Shown here: piece by piece, positions 43,418 to 52,491 of the stretch
Layout: every line of letters begins with the position of its first letter
Numbering within the stretch: position 1 is the stretch's first letter
Assembly: GCA_951800645.1 (NCBI GenBank)
Contig: CATOIK010000008.1
Span: 33,654 to 97,653 of the forward strand
Reading direction: 5' to 3'
Source: an uncultured Eubacteriales bacterium
GTDB taxonomy: Bacteria; Bacillota; Clostridia; Lachnospirales; Lachnospiraceae
Length of the DNA: 64,000 nt
The notes under the pieces: model-generated
Told to the model about the DNA's origin: nothing
The model's input: only the letters and a program-made list of their open reading frames with translations
Database searches by the model: none
Translations under genes and position numbers: made by a program

Positions 43418-44290
43418 ATGAATCCATTCAGTTCTTTTCTTCAGTCATTTTGCCGGCTCATCCGGCCCATGACGGTTCCGGTCTGCGCAGCCTTTAAGCG
43501 GATTTCCCACATTTCGGCTGTGTTTACACTGGGAACAGTTATTGTGGCAGTGATGACCTTTGCTTCTGCAGAATTTGCAGGCGGCAGAAATGCCATGACT
43601 GCATATGCAGAAACGCCGGGGCAGGACGAGCTTTCCGGCAGGGCAAAAAGGGCGGAAGAGACGGCGCTGCTTACGGAAGCGAAGATACAATTACAACTTA
43701 CCGGTGCGGGAAGTTTAAAAAACGGACAGCTTTTGCTGGGAAACACTTTGGCAAAAAATGTACATAAGGATAGAGAGATTCGTCAGGAACAGAAAGCTGC
43801 AGTAGAAAAAAACCGGGAGACTACCCAGCTCATTATGAAAGAGCGGGAGCGGATTGCAGCAGAAGAAGCAGCCAGAAAGGCCGAGGAGGAAGCAAGACGG
43901 GCAGCAGCCAAAATCAGTTATACTGACAGCGATTACAATGTACTTCTTCGGATTGTAGAGGCAGAGGCCGGAATCTGTGATATGAAGGGCCGGATTCTGG
44001 TAGCTAATGTGATCATGAACCGGGTGCGAAGCAAGGAATTCCCCAACAATATTACGGATGTGGTTTATCAGAAAAATCAGTTTTCACCAGTGCTTGACGG
44101 AAGGCTGAAAAGTGTGAAGGTAACGGACGCTACGGTGGAAGCGGTAAACCGGGCGTTGGCCGGAGAGGATTATTCCCAGGGCGCCTTGTTTTTTATGAAC
44201 CGCCGTCGGTCCCAGTCTAAAAATGTCAGTTGGTTTGACGGACAGCTTACCTATCTGTTCCATCACGACCGGCATGAATTTTTCCGGTAA
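43418..44290 (+). CDS. SleB/CwlJ-type cell-wall hydrolase
   Basis: 290 residues from ATG 43418 (AAAGGGG upstream). One membrane or signal segment (VFTLGTVIVAVMTFASAEFA, ~residues 34-53), a basic coiled-coil-like stretch rich in Glu/Arg/Ala (EEAARKAEEEARRAAAK), then the C-terminal Hydrolase_2 domain (~residues 170-290) with LLRIVEAEAG (catalytic glutamate), ILVANVIMNRV and NQFSPVLDG. Such lytic enzymes act on cortex or cell-wall peptidoglycan. The strong vegetative promoter suggests a role beyond germination. Confidence 0.88.
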   Translation: MNPFSSFLQSFCRLIRPMTVPVCAAFKRISHISAVFTLGTVIVAVMTFASAEFAGGRNAMTAYAETPGQDELSGRAKRAEETALLTEAKIQLQLTGAGSLKNGQLLLGNTLAKNVHKDREIRQEQKAAVEKNRETTQLIMKERERIAAEEAARKAEEEARRAAAKISYTDSDYNVLLRIVEAEAGICDMKGRILVANVIMNRVRSKEFPNNITDVVYQKNQFSPVLDGRLKSVKVTDATVEAVNRALAGEDYSQGALFFMNRRRSQSKNVSWFDGQLTYLFHHDRHEFFR

Positions 44291-44309
44291 TCAGGGAAAA
44301 GCATGGAAC

Positions 44310-44750
44310 GAGGGAATCATCAATTCCGTAATTTATGCCCTGAATTCCTACGGAATCCAGGTGGAGGACCGGAAACCGCTGGAAAGGTTTATCGGGCCGC
44401 CTTTAGCAGATAGCTTTATGAACTATTATGGGTTTGATGAAGCACAGGCCAGGGAGGCAGTAAGCCGATACCGGGAGTATTTTTCCTTTCTGGGCGGCGC
44501 CACCATGGACGGAACGCGGGCCAGAAAAGCGGATGTAATAAAGTATGTGCTTGAGACCACCGGTTTAACCAATAACTTAGACCAGATAACCATGGTAGGA
44601 GACCGGAAGGACGATATTCTGGGCGCAAAGGCCAACGGCATCCGTTCCATTGGAGTTCTTTACGGCTTCGGAAGCAGAAAAGAATTAGAGGCTGCAGGGG
44701 CAGAAAAAATTGCAGAAACAGTAGAAAGTATAATCGAGCAGGCGGACTAA
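44310..44750 (+). pseudogene. broken HAD phosphatase (phosphoglycolate phosphatase-like)
   Basis: The frame encodes pieces of a PGP-type HAD phosphatase: a cap segment (GIINSVIYALNSYGIQVEDR, then FIGPPLADSF) joined to the C-terminal core with MVGDRKDDILGAKANG and SIGVLYGFGSR. The N-terminal DxDGT nucleophile segment is absent: the homologous sequence begins at about codon GEGIINS, directly after the sleB-like stop. About 70 residues between YREYFS and FLGGATMDG, normally holding motif II, are also missing. The frame remains open, so two in-frame deletions are likely. No ribosome binding site precedes the remnant, and the only in-frame starts lie inside the previous gene. Confidence 0.8.
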
Positions 44751-44762
44751 ACCGTCTGCTCG
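44735..44762. terminator. hairpin overlapping the HAD remnant stop
   Basis: CGAGCAGGCGG / CCGTCTGCTCG, an 11-bp stem with one G-T pair, between the remnant and the convergent pyrI. It can serve both directions; T tracts are weak. Confidence 0.6.
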
Positions 44763-44793
44763 AATTGGTTATTGTGATAATTTAATTTAGATC

Positions 44794-45225
44794 TTACAGG
44801 TTTTTCCCGTATTTCTCCTCGCAGTACATGCACCGGTAGGTCTCGGTAGTTTCGTCAGTGAGCTGGAAAATGTGGGGCAGCTCCTGTTCAATGGATGTGA
44901 TGCACCGGGGATTTTTGCAGCGAATCACATTGGTGATCTTCTTGGGCAGTTTCAGACGCTTTTTCTCGGAGATAACGCCGCCCTGGATAATGTTCACAGT
45001 GATGTTGTGGTCAATGTAGCCCAGCACATCCAGATCCAGGTTGTCAATGGCGCCGTCCACTTTGATGATGTCCTTGCGGCCCATCTTGTTGCTGCGGGCG
45101 TTTTTGATGATGGCTACCTGGCAGTCCAGCTTGTCCAGGCCTAAGTGATAGTAGATGTCCAGGCTTTTGCCGGACTGAATGTGGTCCAGAACCACACCTT
45201 CCTGTAATCCGCTGATGTTTAACAT
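44794..45225 (-). CDS. pyrI: aspartate carbamoyltransferase regulatory subunit
   Basis: 143 residues. The N-terminal allosteric domain has [20 protein letters not shown]; the C-terminal zinc site has CKNPRC and CMYC (C-x4-C..C-x2-C), which contacts the catalytic chain. It gives nucleotide feedback control of pyrimidine synthesis. Its start overlaps the pyrB stop by 7 bp (ATGTTAA). Confidence 0.95.
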   Translation of the reverse strand: MLNISGLQEGVVLDHIQSGKSLDIYYHLGLDKLDCQVAIIKNARSNKMGRKDIIKVDGAIDNLDLDVLGYIDHNITVNIIQGGVISEKKRLKLPKKITNVIRCKNPRCITSIEQELPHIFQLTDETTETYRCMYCEEKYGKNL

Positions 45226-46142
45226 GGTTTCTCCACCTCCAGTAAAGTCATAATAAGGGCCATGCGTACATACATGCCGTACTGAACCTGTTTGAAGTAA
45301 GCAGCTCTTGGGTCAGCGTCCACTTCTGTGGAAATTTCGTTGACACGAGGAAGGGGATGCAGTACAAACATGTTTTCCTTGGCCAGTTTCATGGTTTCTT
45401 TGTCCAGGATGTAACGGTCTTTTAAGCGGATGTAATCTTCTTCGTTGAAGAAACGCTCTTTCTGGACGCGGGTCATATAGAGGATGTCCAGATCCGGCAT
45501 GGCATCATTTAAGCTGCTGACTTCTTTGAATTCAATGTTGTGGGCAGTCAGCACATCCTCGCGGATATAGCTGGGGATCCGCAGCTCGTCCGGTGCGATC
45601 AGTACAAATTTTACGCCAGGGTAGCGAACCATAGCCTCAATGAGAGAGTGAACGGTACGACCAAATTTTAAATCTCCGCAGAGACCGATGGTCATGTTGT
45701 CCAGACGGCCGGTCAGGGAGTAGATAGTCAGAAGGTCCGTCAGGGTCTGGGTGGGATGCTGATGACCGCCGTCTCCTGCATTGATAACCGGAATCTGGGA
45801 AGCCATGGAAGCGACCAGAGCAGAACCTTCCTTGGGATGCCGCATGGCGGCGATGTCTGCGTAGCAGGATACGGTGCGGATCGTGTCGGCCACACTTTCG
45901 CCCTTTGCGGCAGAGCTGGAATTAGCCGAAGAAAAACCAAGTACGCGGCCACCTAAATGCAACATAGCAGATTCAAAACTAAGGCGGGTTCTGGTACTTG
46001 GCTCGTAAAATAATGTAGCTAATATTTTGTCGTCACAAACATGCGCGTATTTGGGAAGATTATGTTCAATATCAGATGCCAGCGACAGAAGCTGATCAAT
46101 TTCTTCTACTGAAAAATCCAAAGGGTTTAACATGTGTCTCAT
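45219..46142 (-). CDS. pyrB: aspartate carbamoyltransferase catalytic subunit
   Basis: 307 residues from ATG 46142 (AAGGAGAGG upstream). Condenses carbamoyl phosphate and aspartate. The carbamoyl-phosphate motif [15 protein letters not shown] (~residues 48-62), the lysine loop AKGESVADT and the aspartate-binding HPLPRVNEI are all present. The frame stays open further upstream but without a ribosome binding site. No PyrR attenuator is evident in the ~185-bp upstream region. Confidence 0.96.
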   Translation of the reverse strand: MRHMLNPLDFSVEEIDQLLSLASDIEHNLPKYAHVCDDKILATLFYEPSTRTRLSFESAMLHLGGRVLGFSSANSSSAAKGESVADTIRTVSCYADIAAMRHPKEGSALVASMASQIPVINAGDGGHQHPTQTLTDLLTIYSLTGRLDNMTIGLCGDLKFGRTVHSLIEAMVRYPGVKFVLIAPDELRIPSYIREDVLTAHNIEFKEVSSLNDAMPDLDILYMTRVQKERFFNEEDYIRLKDRYILDKETMKLAKENMFVLHPLPRVNEISTEVDADPRAAYFKQVQYGMYVRMALIMTLLEVEKPC

Positions 46143-46327
46143 AGGTCCTCTCCTTTTCTCATTTAATCTGAAAGTATTATATCTGATTCTGTCAAAGATT
46201 GCCACCCCTTTTTTGATAAAAAACAAGTTTTTTAAATTGTAAAAAAAGTTTAAAGAAGTTTAAGAAAAATGATGTGCACGAAAGGCCCATCTTGGTGTAT
46301 ACTGGGAAGCAGGCAGAGGGAGGAATC

Positions 46328-47152
46328 ATGGAGAAAGAAAAAACACCCATTATTCAGGTGAAAGATTTATATAAAATATATCGGGTGGGATCCAACAAGG
46401 TGTACGCATTAAACGGTGTGGATTTTACTATGTATAAAGGAGAATTCTGCGCCATTGTAGGCCCTTCCGGATCGGGAAAATCCACCCTTTTGAATATGCT
46501 GGCCGGGCTGGAGAAGCCTTCCAGGGGAGAGATTGTCATTGCCGGGAAACACATGGAGAGGATGAACGAGAATCAGCTGGTTGGATTCAGACGGGACAAT
46601 GTAGGGTTTATTTTTCAGTCCTACAACCTGCTTCAAACCTTAAATGCCGTGGAAAATGTGGCTCTGCCTCTTTCCTTCCGGGGTATACCAAAGCGCATTC
46701 GGAATAAAAAGGCGGCAAAATACTTAAAGCTGGTGGGCCTGGAAAAGCAGATGAAGCACATGGCAAACGCCATGTCCGGCGGACAGCAGCAGCGGGTGGG
46801 CATTGCCAGGGCCCTGGTGGTAGACCCTAAAATCATCTTTGCAGACGAGCCTACGGGAAACCTGGATTCCAAGACAACCAAAGAGGTGCTGAATCTGATG
46901 CGCCGGATTGTGCGGGAGCAGAACCAGACCCTGGTTATGGTTACGCATGACAACTACATAGCCGGATTTGCAGACCGGCAGTTTCACATTGTGGACGGAA
47001 AGATTTTTAAGATTGAAGAAGGCTGCCGGGCAGATTTAGCGGAAGTAGCGGATTCTGCAGAGCTTATCAGAGAAATCGGACCGGATGAGGCCCAGACAGA
47101 AAATGAAAAAGAGAAACAGCCGGAATCGAAAGATGAAGGAAATGGGAAATAG
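46328..47152 (+). CDS. MacB/LolD-type ABC transporter ATP-binding protein
   Basis: 274 residues. Walker A GPSGSGKST, Q-loop FIFQSYNLLQTLNAVENV, signature MSGGQQQRVGIARAL and Walker B IIFADEPTGNLDSK, all typical of the MacB/LolD/FtsE group. The C-terminal ~35 residues are charged and rich in Glu/Lys, an extension absent in most family members. ATG 46328 follows GAGGGAGG. Works with the FtsX-type permease two genes downstream. Confidence 0.93.
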   Translation: MEKEKTPIIQVKDLYKIYRVGSNKVYALNGVDFTMYKGEFCAIVGPSGSGKSTLLNMLAGLEKPSRGEIVIAGKHMERMNENQLVGFRRDNVGFIFQSYNLLQTLNAVENVALPLSFRGIPKRIRNKKAAKYLKLVGLEKQMKHMANAMSGGQQQRVGIARALVVDPKIIFADEPTGNLDSKTTKEVLNLMRRIVREQNQTLVMVTHDNYIAGFADRQFHIVDGKIFKIEEGCRADLAEVADSAELIREIGPDEAQTENEKEKQPESKDEGNGK

Positions 47153-47167
47153 ATGGAGGAAGACAAA

Positions 47168-48973
47168 ATGAAAAAGTTAAAGCGTCTGACAGCGCTTTTG
47201 ATGGCAGTGGTAATGATGGCTGCAGCAGTACCGGTTCCGGCATTGGCAGCCGGCGACATTGAGCTGTATACAGACAAAATAGCCAGAGGCAAAACCGGAA
47301 AGACCATGAGTGTTTCCTTTACGATCCGGAATAACACAAACCAGGATCTGAAAGATATAGAGGTAGCATTTGATGTCAGCGGTGCGGATGACATTATTGA
47401 TGAAGAAGATAGGGCATTTGGCTATTCCTTTCCTTTTGAAATAACCAGCAACCTTCCTACGAGCGACAACCCAAAAAATGTGGGCAGTCTGGCAAAGGGG
47501 AAAGAAAAGACCGTATCACTGTCAGGAACAGTCCGCAGAGATTTAAAGGAAGGGTACTATAAAGTTCCGGTGGCTGTAGTAAGGGTTAATGATGATGGGA
47601 GATGGGAACCTATAGACATTACCGTCTGGATCTCCCCCTCCACCGGTACAAATTCAGAGGACGATGACGAGACCAAAACCTATGACTTTGTCCTGGGTGA
47701 GGGCCAGAGTACACCGGACGGCACCTATCCTCATGTGATGAATTTCTCCGTTAATTTAAGAAACAACAGCCCGGCTACGGTTTACAATGTAAAGGCCAGC
47801 CTGGTGCTGGATTCAGACAGCGCCAAGTTCCCCTTTGAGATCAACGATGCCAATTACGACCGGATGTTTGAGAAGATTGCGGTGAATGAGACCGTTTCCC
47901 TGGATTACAGCTTTGCCATCCGGGAAGATACCTATACCGGTTATTATCCCATTGGCATGAAGATTTACTATTCCAACAGCTCCACAGGAAACGAGCTGAC
48001 TACCTGCGAGACCTCTTTCTTTGTGCGGATTCATAATAAGGAAAAGGAAGATAAGTTTGATGAGTTTAACGAGCATGACCGGACCAAGGCCCGTCTGATT
48101 ATTGACGGCTTTACCACCAATCCGGAGACCATCATTGCAGGAGAACCCTTTGAGCTGATCTTAAGCGTGAAAAATGCTTCCAGCAGTGTGTCTGCATCGG
48201 ACATTTTAATGACAGTAGAATCTGAAAAGGCAAATGAAAGCCCGGTATTTTCTACAGAGGCAGGCTCATCCTCTGTGTCCATCAGCTCTCTGGGGGCCGG
48301 ACAGTCTCAGGAGGCCAGACTGAAACTGATTTCCAGGGCAGGAATTGACCAGCGGTCCTATGGCCTGACTTTTAAGGCCAAGTTTGACAGCCCGGAGTTT
48401 AAAAATGCAGAGGAAACCTTATCGATTTCAATCCCCATCAAGCAGATCCCCCGGCTGAACACCAGCAGCTTTGAGGTGATGCCGAACGCTATCAGCGTGG
48501 GAGAGGAATCCAATGTGATGTTTGGCATCAACAACACCGGAAAGGTCATCCTCTATAATGTAATAGTAAAATTAGAGGCAGATTCTATCCAGACCACGGA
48601 AACCTATGTGGGAAACATTGAACCGGGCAAAACCGGAAATGTGGACTGTATGGTGGCCGGAGCGGCGGCTACTGCAGATGACGGCAAGGTTAAGGTCATT
48701 ATTTCCTACGAGGATGAAAACGGTGAAGTGTCTGAGGTGGAAAAGGAGCTGCAGCTTTTTGTGTCAGAACCTATGATTATGGATGATATGACGGCCGGAA
48801 ATTTTGAGGATGTTCCTATGGAAGAACCTGGCTTTTTAGAGCGCTATCAGAATGTGCTTCTTCCGGTTTCCCTTGGGGCAGCGGCAGTGCTGAGCCTGAT
48901 CTTAATCGGCATCGGCGTCCGCAGCCATAAACGGAAAAAGGAACAGGAAGCCTTTGAGGATGAGGAAGAATAA
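47168..48973 (+). CDS. secreted, membrane-anchored accessory protein of MacB-type system (COG1361-like)
   Basis: 601 residues: signal peptide (LTALLMAVVMMAAAVPVPALA), then three to four ~110-residue beta-sandwich-like domains with repeated strands (VSFTIRNNTNQDLKDIEV, FSVNLRNNSPATVYNVKA, LILSVKNASSSVSASDIL, VMFGINNTGKVILYNVIV), matching CARDB/NEW3-type folds. Near the C-terminus is a membrane helix (VSLGAAAVLSLILIGIGV) and a basic tail with KKEQEAFEDEEE. Start ATG 47168 uses GGAGGA upstream. Sitting between ATPase and permease, it is likely an extracellular partner analogous to MacA. The cargo is unknown. Confidence 0.82.
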   Translation: MKKLKRLTALLMAVVMMAAAVPVPALAAGDIELYTDKIARGKTGKTMSVSFTIRNNTNQDLKDIEVAFDVSGADDIIDEEDRAFGYSFPFEITSNLPTSDNPKNVGSLAKGKEKTVSLSGTVRRDLKEGYYKVPVAVVRVNDDGRWEPIDITVWISPSTGTNSEDDDETKTYDFVLGEGQSTPDGTYPHVMNFSVNLRNNSPATVYNVKASLVLDSDSAKFPFEINDANYDRMFEKIAVNETVSLDYSFAIREDTYTGYYPIGMKIYYSNSSTGNELTTCETSFFVRIHNKEKEDKFDEFNEHDRTKARLIIDGFTTNPETIIAGEPFELILSVKNASSSVSASDILMTVESEKANESPVFSTEAGSSSVSISSLGAGQSQEARLKLISRAGIDQRSYGLTFKAKFDSPEFKNAEETLSISIPIKQIPRLNTSSFEVMPNAISVGEESNVMFGINNTGKVILYNVIVKLEADSIQTTETYVGNIEPGKTGNVDCMVAGAAATADDGKVKVIISYEDENGEVSEVEKELQLFVSEPMIMDDMTAGNFEDVPMEEPGFLERYQNVLLPVSLGAAAVLSLILIGIGVRSHKRKKEQEAFEDEEE

Positions 48974-48974
48974 C

Positions 48975-50321
48975 ATGAAGTTTTCAGATTTGCTGGCTAT
49001 GAGCCTGAACAATTTGAGACGAAGAAAGCTGAGGACCGTTTTGACAGTCCTCGGTGTTATCATCGGAACCGCCTCCATTGTGGTAATGATGTCCCTGGGA
49101 ATCGGCTTAAATGAGATGCAGCGGGAGCTGATCAGCTCCTACGGCAGCCTGACTGCCATCCAGGTGCGAAGTGAAAGCTACTGGGGTGGCGCAAACAGTG
49201 ATGAGGAGCCTTTATATCTGACGGAAGATACCATCAGCCAGATGAAGGGAATTGAGCATGTGGAAAGCGTCTACCCCCTTTTGGAGGTGCAGGCCATGAT
49301 GATACAGGGCAAGTACAGCTCCAATGTGACGCTCACCGGCGCTCCTCAGGAGTATTTAGAGGAGATCCCGCTGGGTCAGGGGCAGATTCCGTCTCCTGCA
49401 GACAAGGAAATAACATTGATTTACGGCAACATGATTCGTCAGTGGTTCTCTGACGGAAAAGGTTTCAGCATGATGAGAGGCGAGGAGGATCTGCCGGATG
49501 TGGATCTGATGGGAAAGCCCATGTTTGTGATTTTTGATGTGGACGGATATTACCAGGCCATGTCCGGGGCGTCGGACGCCCCTAAAATGCCGAAAAAGTA
49601 TGTGTTGAAGCCGGCTGGTGTTGTAGAAGGAGATATGGATGATTATAGCGACTATTCCTACGGCGTTTATGCCCGGCTGGATCTTTTAGAGTCCCAGTTA
49701 AAGCGGATCTTCAAGAAGAATCCCATTCCCGGACAGCCTACCAACAAAAAGGGAAAGCCCTATCCTTACTTTATTTACAGCACCTGTGTGGTAAATGTGG
49801 ATGATATGGAAAATGTAAAGGCAGTGCAGGAGCAGTTAGTCAACATGGGGTATCAGGCTTACAGCAACGCCCAGTGGATGGAGCAGACAGAGAAACAGTC
49901 AAGCATCACCCAGGCAGTTCTGGGCGGCATCGGAGCAGTGTCTCTGTTTGTAGCGGCTATCGGTATTGCCAACACCATGATGATGTCCATTTATGAGCGG
50001 ACTAAGGAGATCGGCATTATGAAGGTCCTGGGCTGCGACATGGGCGTTATCCGCAATATGTTCCTGATTGAATCCGGTTTTATCGGTTTTATCGGCGGCG
50101 TGACCGGCGTGCTGTTCAGCTACGGAGTTTCTCTTACCATGAATAAACTGCTGGCAATCGGCCAGGTTATGATGGGACGGGAGGGAGATATTTCCCGGAT
50201 TCCCCCCTGGCTGGCCCTGACAGCTATCGGTTTTGCCGTTCTGGTAGGTATGGCAGCCGGCTTTTTCCCGGCAGTGCGGGCTATGAAGTTAAGTCCTCTG
50301 GCGGCTATTCGGAATCAGTAG
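48975..50321 (+). CDS. FtsX/MacB-type ABC permease
   Basis: 448 residues from ATG 48975, 1 bp after the previous stop. One N-terminal membrane helix (LTVLGVIIGTASIVVMMSLG), a ~270-residue extracellular MacB-like domain, then three C-terminal helices (SLFVAAIGIANTMMMSIYER; ESGFIGFIGGVTGVLFSYGV; ALTAIGFAVLVGMAAGFFPA). The TKEIGIMKVLG loop contacts the ATPase. Such systems act as mechanotransmitters or exporters of peptides and lipids rather than importers. Confidence 0.92.
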   Translation: MKFSDLLAMSLNNLRRRKLRTVLTVLGVIIGTASIVVMMSLGIGLNEMQRELISSYGSLTAIQVRSESYWGGANSDEEPLYLTEDTISQMKGIEHVESVYPLLEVQAMMIQGKYSSNVTLTGAPQEYLEEIPLGQGQIPSPADKEITLIYGNMIRQWFSDGKGFSMMRGEEDLPDVDLMGKPMFVIFDVDGYYQAMSGASDAPKMPKKYVLKPAGVVEGDMDDYSDYSYGVYARLDLLESQLKRIFKKNPIPGQPTNKKGKPYPYFIYSTCVVNVDDMENVKAVQEQLVNMGYQAYSNAQWMEQTEKQSSITQAVLGGIGAVSLFVAAIGIANTMMMSIYERTKEIGIMKVLGCDMGVIRNMFLIESGFIGFIGGVTGVLFSYGVSLTMNKLLAIGQVMMGREGDISRIPPWLALTAIGFAVLVGMAAGFFPAVRAMKLSPLAAIRNQ

Positions 50322-50351
50322 CCAGGATAGGTGAAGTACACCAGAAAATAC

Positions 50352-50380
50352 TTGCAATCTGCCTCATCTTCTATTATGAT
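50352..50380 (+). promoter_or_regulatory. promoter of purO-purH-type operon
   Basis: TTGCAA, a 17-bp spacer and TATGAT, positioned so that transcription starts just before the ZTP aptamer. Confidence 0.7.
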
Positions 50381-50390
50381 TAGAGTAATG

Positions 50391-50470
50391 ACATGCAACT
50401 GGCGGAAGAAAAGTGGGGAACCACGAGGGAGCATGTTTGTAAGAAAATGCCGGCCGCCTGGGCGCCATTG
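50391..50470 (+). ncRNA. ZTP (pfl) riboswitch
   Basis: P1 pairs ACATGC (50391-50396) with GCATGT (50431-50436) and encloses ACTGGCGGAA and the hairpin GTGG-GGAA-CCAC, followed by GAGGGAGCA. After a linker comes the diagnostic CCGCCTGGGC of the pfl/ZTP consensus, which forms the pseudoknot. This class senses ZTP/ZMP, signals of 10-formyl-tetrahydrofolate shortage, and is commonly found before purine and folate genes; the next two genes make and use ZMP-derived intermediates. Confidence 0.92.
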
Positions 50471-50503
50471 TTTGTGGTACCCAGGCGGCTTTTGCTCTTT
50501 TTT
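50453..50503 (+). terminator. riboswitch-controlled intrinsic terminator
   Basis: GCCGCCTGGG pairs with CCCAGGCGGC, followed by a T-rich tract. The 5' arm overlaps the aptamer's CCGCCTGGGC pseudoknot strand, so ZTP binding should prevent termination and turn the operon on. Confidence 0.9.
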
Positions 50504-50553
50504 AGACGACGGTTTGCGGTATCTCAGACAACGAAAGAGAGGAGATAAAGAAG

Positions 50554-51267
50554 ATGAACAAAGTATCTTTGGAACAGGAACTGAAATCCAACGCTTATCC
50601 GGGCAGAGGAATCGTAATCGGAAAGACTCCGGATGGAACCAGGGCAGTAGCTGCCTACTTTATCATGGGCAGAAGCGAAAACAGCCGCAACCGGGTATTT
50701 GTAACCGAAGGGGAGGGCATCCGCACCCAGGCCTTTGATCCGTCCAAGCTGGTAGACCCCAGCCTGATCATCTACGCTCCTGTGCGGGTTCTGGGAAACA
50801 AGACCATTGTGACGAACGGAGACCAGACCGATACCATCTACGAGGGCATGGACAGGCAGCTAACCTTTGAGCAGTCCCTCCGCAGCCGGGAATTTGAGCC
50901 GGACGGCCCTAACTACACTCCCCGGATTTCCGGAATCATGCATATAGAAAACGGGGTATACAACTATGCCATGTCTATTTTAAAGAGCAACAATGGGGAT
51001 CCGTCCTCCTGCAACCGCTATACCTTTGCTTACGAGAATCCGGCGGCTGGTGAGGGGCATTTCATTCACACCTACATGCACGATGGAAACCCGCTTCCCA
51101 GCTTTGAGGGGGAACCGAAGCTGGTGGAGATGATGGACGACATGGAAGCGTTCACCCAGATGCTGTGGAATAGCTTGAATGAGGAGAACAAGGTTTCCCT
51201 GTTTGTCCGTTATGTTGATCTTGAGACCGGCAAATATGAGACTAAGATCGTCAATAAGAACAAATAA
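50554..51267 (+). CDS. IMP cyclohydrolase (stand-alone)
   Basis: 237 residues of the stand-alone IMP cyclohydrolase family (PurO-like fold), closing the ring of FAICAR to give IMP. Typical segments are [33 protein letters not shown] and [12 protein letters not shown] follows GAGAGGAG. Directly downstream of the ZTP riboswitch and 32 bp before the transformylase, completing purine synthesis without bifunctional PurH. Confidence 0.92.
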   Translation: MNKVSLEQELKSNAYPGRGIVIGKTPDGTRAVAAYFIMGRSENSRNRVFVTEGEGIRTQAFDPSKLVDPSLIIYAPVRVLGNKTIVTNGDQTDTIYEGMDRQLTFEQSLRSREFEPDGPNYTPRISGIMHIENGVYNYAMSILKSNNGDPSSCNRYTFAYENPAAGEGHFIHTYMHDGNPLPSFEGEPKLVEMMDDMEAFTQMLWNSLNEENKVSLFVRYVDLETGKYETKIVNKNK

Positions 51268-51299
51268 ATCCAGAGATTTTCCAGGAAAGGAGCTTTATT

Positions 51300-52478
51300 A
51301 TGAACGAAATGGAATTAAAATATGGCTGTAACCCCAATCAGAAACCGGCCCGCATTTTTATGAAGGAAAACCAGGAGCTGCCCATCCAGGTTTTAAGCGG
51401 CAGACCTGGCTACATCAATCTGCTGGATGCCTTCAACGGCTGGCAGTTGGTGCGGGAGCTTAAGAAAGCCACCGGACTTCCGGCGGCTGCCTCCTTTAAG
51501 CATGTTTCTCCTGCCGGTGCGGCAGTGGGGCTTCCTCTGGATGAAACCCTGGCAAAAATCTACTGGGTAGATGATATGGGAGAACTGTCTCCCTTAGCCA
51601 GCGCCTACGCCAGAGCCAGAGGCGCAGACCGGATGTCTTCCTTTGGAGACTTTATCTCCCTGTCTGATGTCTGCGATGTGGACACGGCAAAGCTGATCAA
51701 GCGGGAAGTGTCCGATGGCGTCATTGCTCCCGGCTATGAGCCGGAGGCGCTGGAAATCTTAAAGGCCAAGAAAAACGGCAATTACTGTGTCATCCAGATT
51801 GACGAAAGCTATGAGCCGGAGCCTGTTGAGCGCAAGCAGGTGTTCGGCGTAGTATTTGAGCAGGGCAGAAACGATTTAGACATCAACAAGGAACTGCTTT
51901 CCAATGTAGTAACCGAAAACAAAGAGATTCCGGAACTGGCTAAGATTGACTTGATCATTTCTCTGATTACCTTAAAATACACCCAGTCCAACTCTGTCTG
52001 CTATGCCAAAGGCGGCCAGGCCATCGGCATCGGCGCAGGCCAGCAGTCCCGTGTGCACTGTACCAGACTGGCAGGCCAGAAGGCAGACAACTGGTATCTG
52101 CGCCAGGCTCCCCAGGTGCTTTCCCTGCAGTTTGTGGACGGCATCAAGCGTGCTGACCGGGACAATGCTATCGATGTTTACATCGGAGACGAGTATATGG
52201 ATGTGCTGGCAGACGGCGCATGGGAAAAAATTTTCAAGGTAAAACCGCCTGTGTTTGCCAAGGAGGAAAAGCGGGCCTGGTTAGACGGCATGACCGAGGT
52301 GGCTTTAGGCTCCGACGCCTTCTTCCCCTTTGGCGACAATATTGAGCGGGCTTATAAGAGCGGCGTAAAGTACATTGCTCAGCCAGGCGGTTCTGTGCGG
52401 GATGACAATGTTATCGAGACCTGTAATAAGTACGGTATGGCAATGGCCTTTACCGGTATCCGCCTGTTCCACCACTAA
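51300..52478 (+). CDS. AICAR transformylase, stand-alone PurH C-terminal type
   Basis: 392 residues equivalent to the formyltransferase part of PurH, formylating AICAR (ZMP) with 10-formyl-tetrahydrofolate. Motifs are [26 protein letters not shown] (Lys-His catalytic pair), [38 protein letters not shown] and [14 protein letters not shown]. Its substrate ZMP is the precursor of the riboswitch ligand, so the operon is induced when this step stalls. Confidence 0.95.
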   Translation: MNEMELKYGCNPNQKPARIFMKENQELPIQVLSGRPGYINLLDAFNGWQLVRELKKATGLPAAASFKHVSPAGAAVGLPLDETLAKIYWVDDMGELSPLASAYARARGADRMSSFGDFISLSDVCDVDTAKLIKREVSDGVIAPGYEPEALEILKAKKNGNYCVIQIDESYEPEPVERKQVFGVVFEQGRNDLDINKELLSNVVTENKEIPELAKIDLIISLITLKYTQSNSVCYAKGGQAIGIGAGQQSRVHCTRLAGQKADNWYLRQAPQVLSLQFVDGIKRADRDNAIDVYIGDEYMDVLADGAWEKIFKVKPPVFAKEEKRAWLDGMTEVALGSDAFFPFGDNIERAYKSGVKYIAQPGGSVRDDNVIETCNKYGMAMAFTGIRLFHH

Positions 52479-52491
52479 TTAGGAGGTGCCT

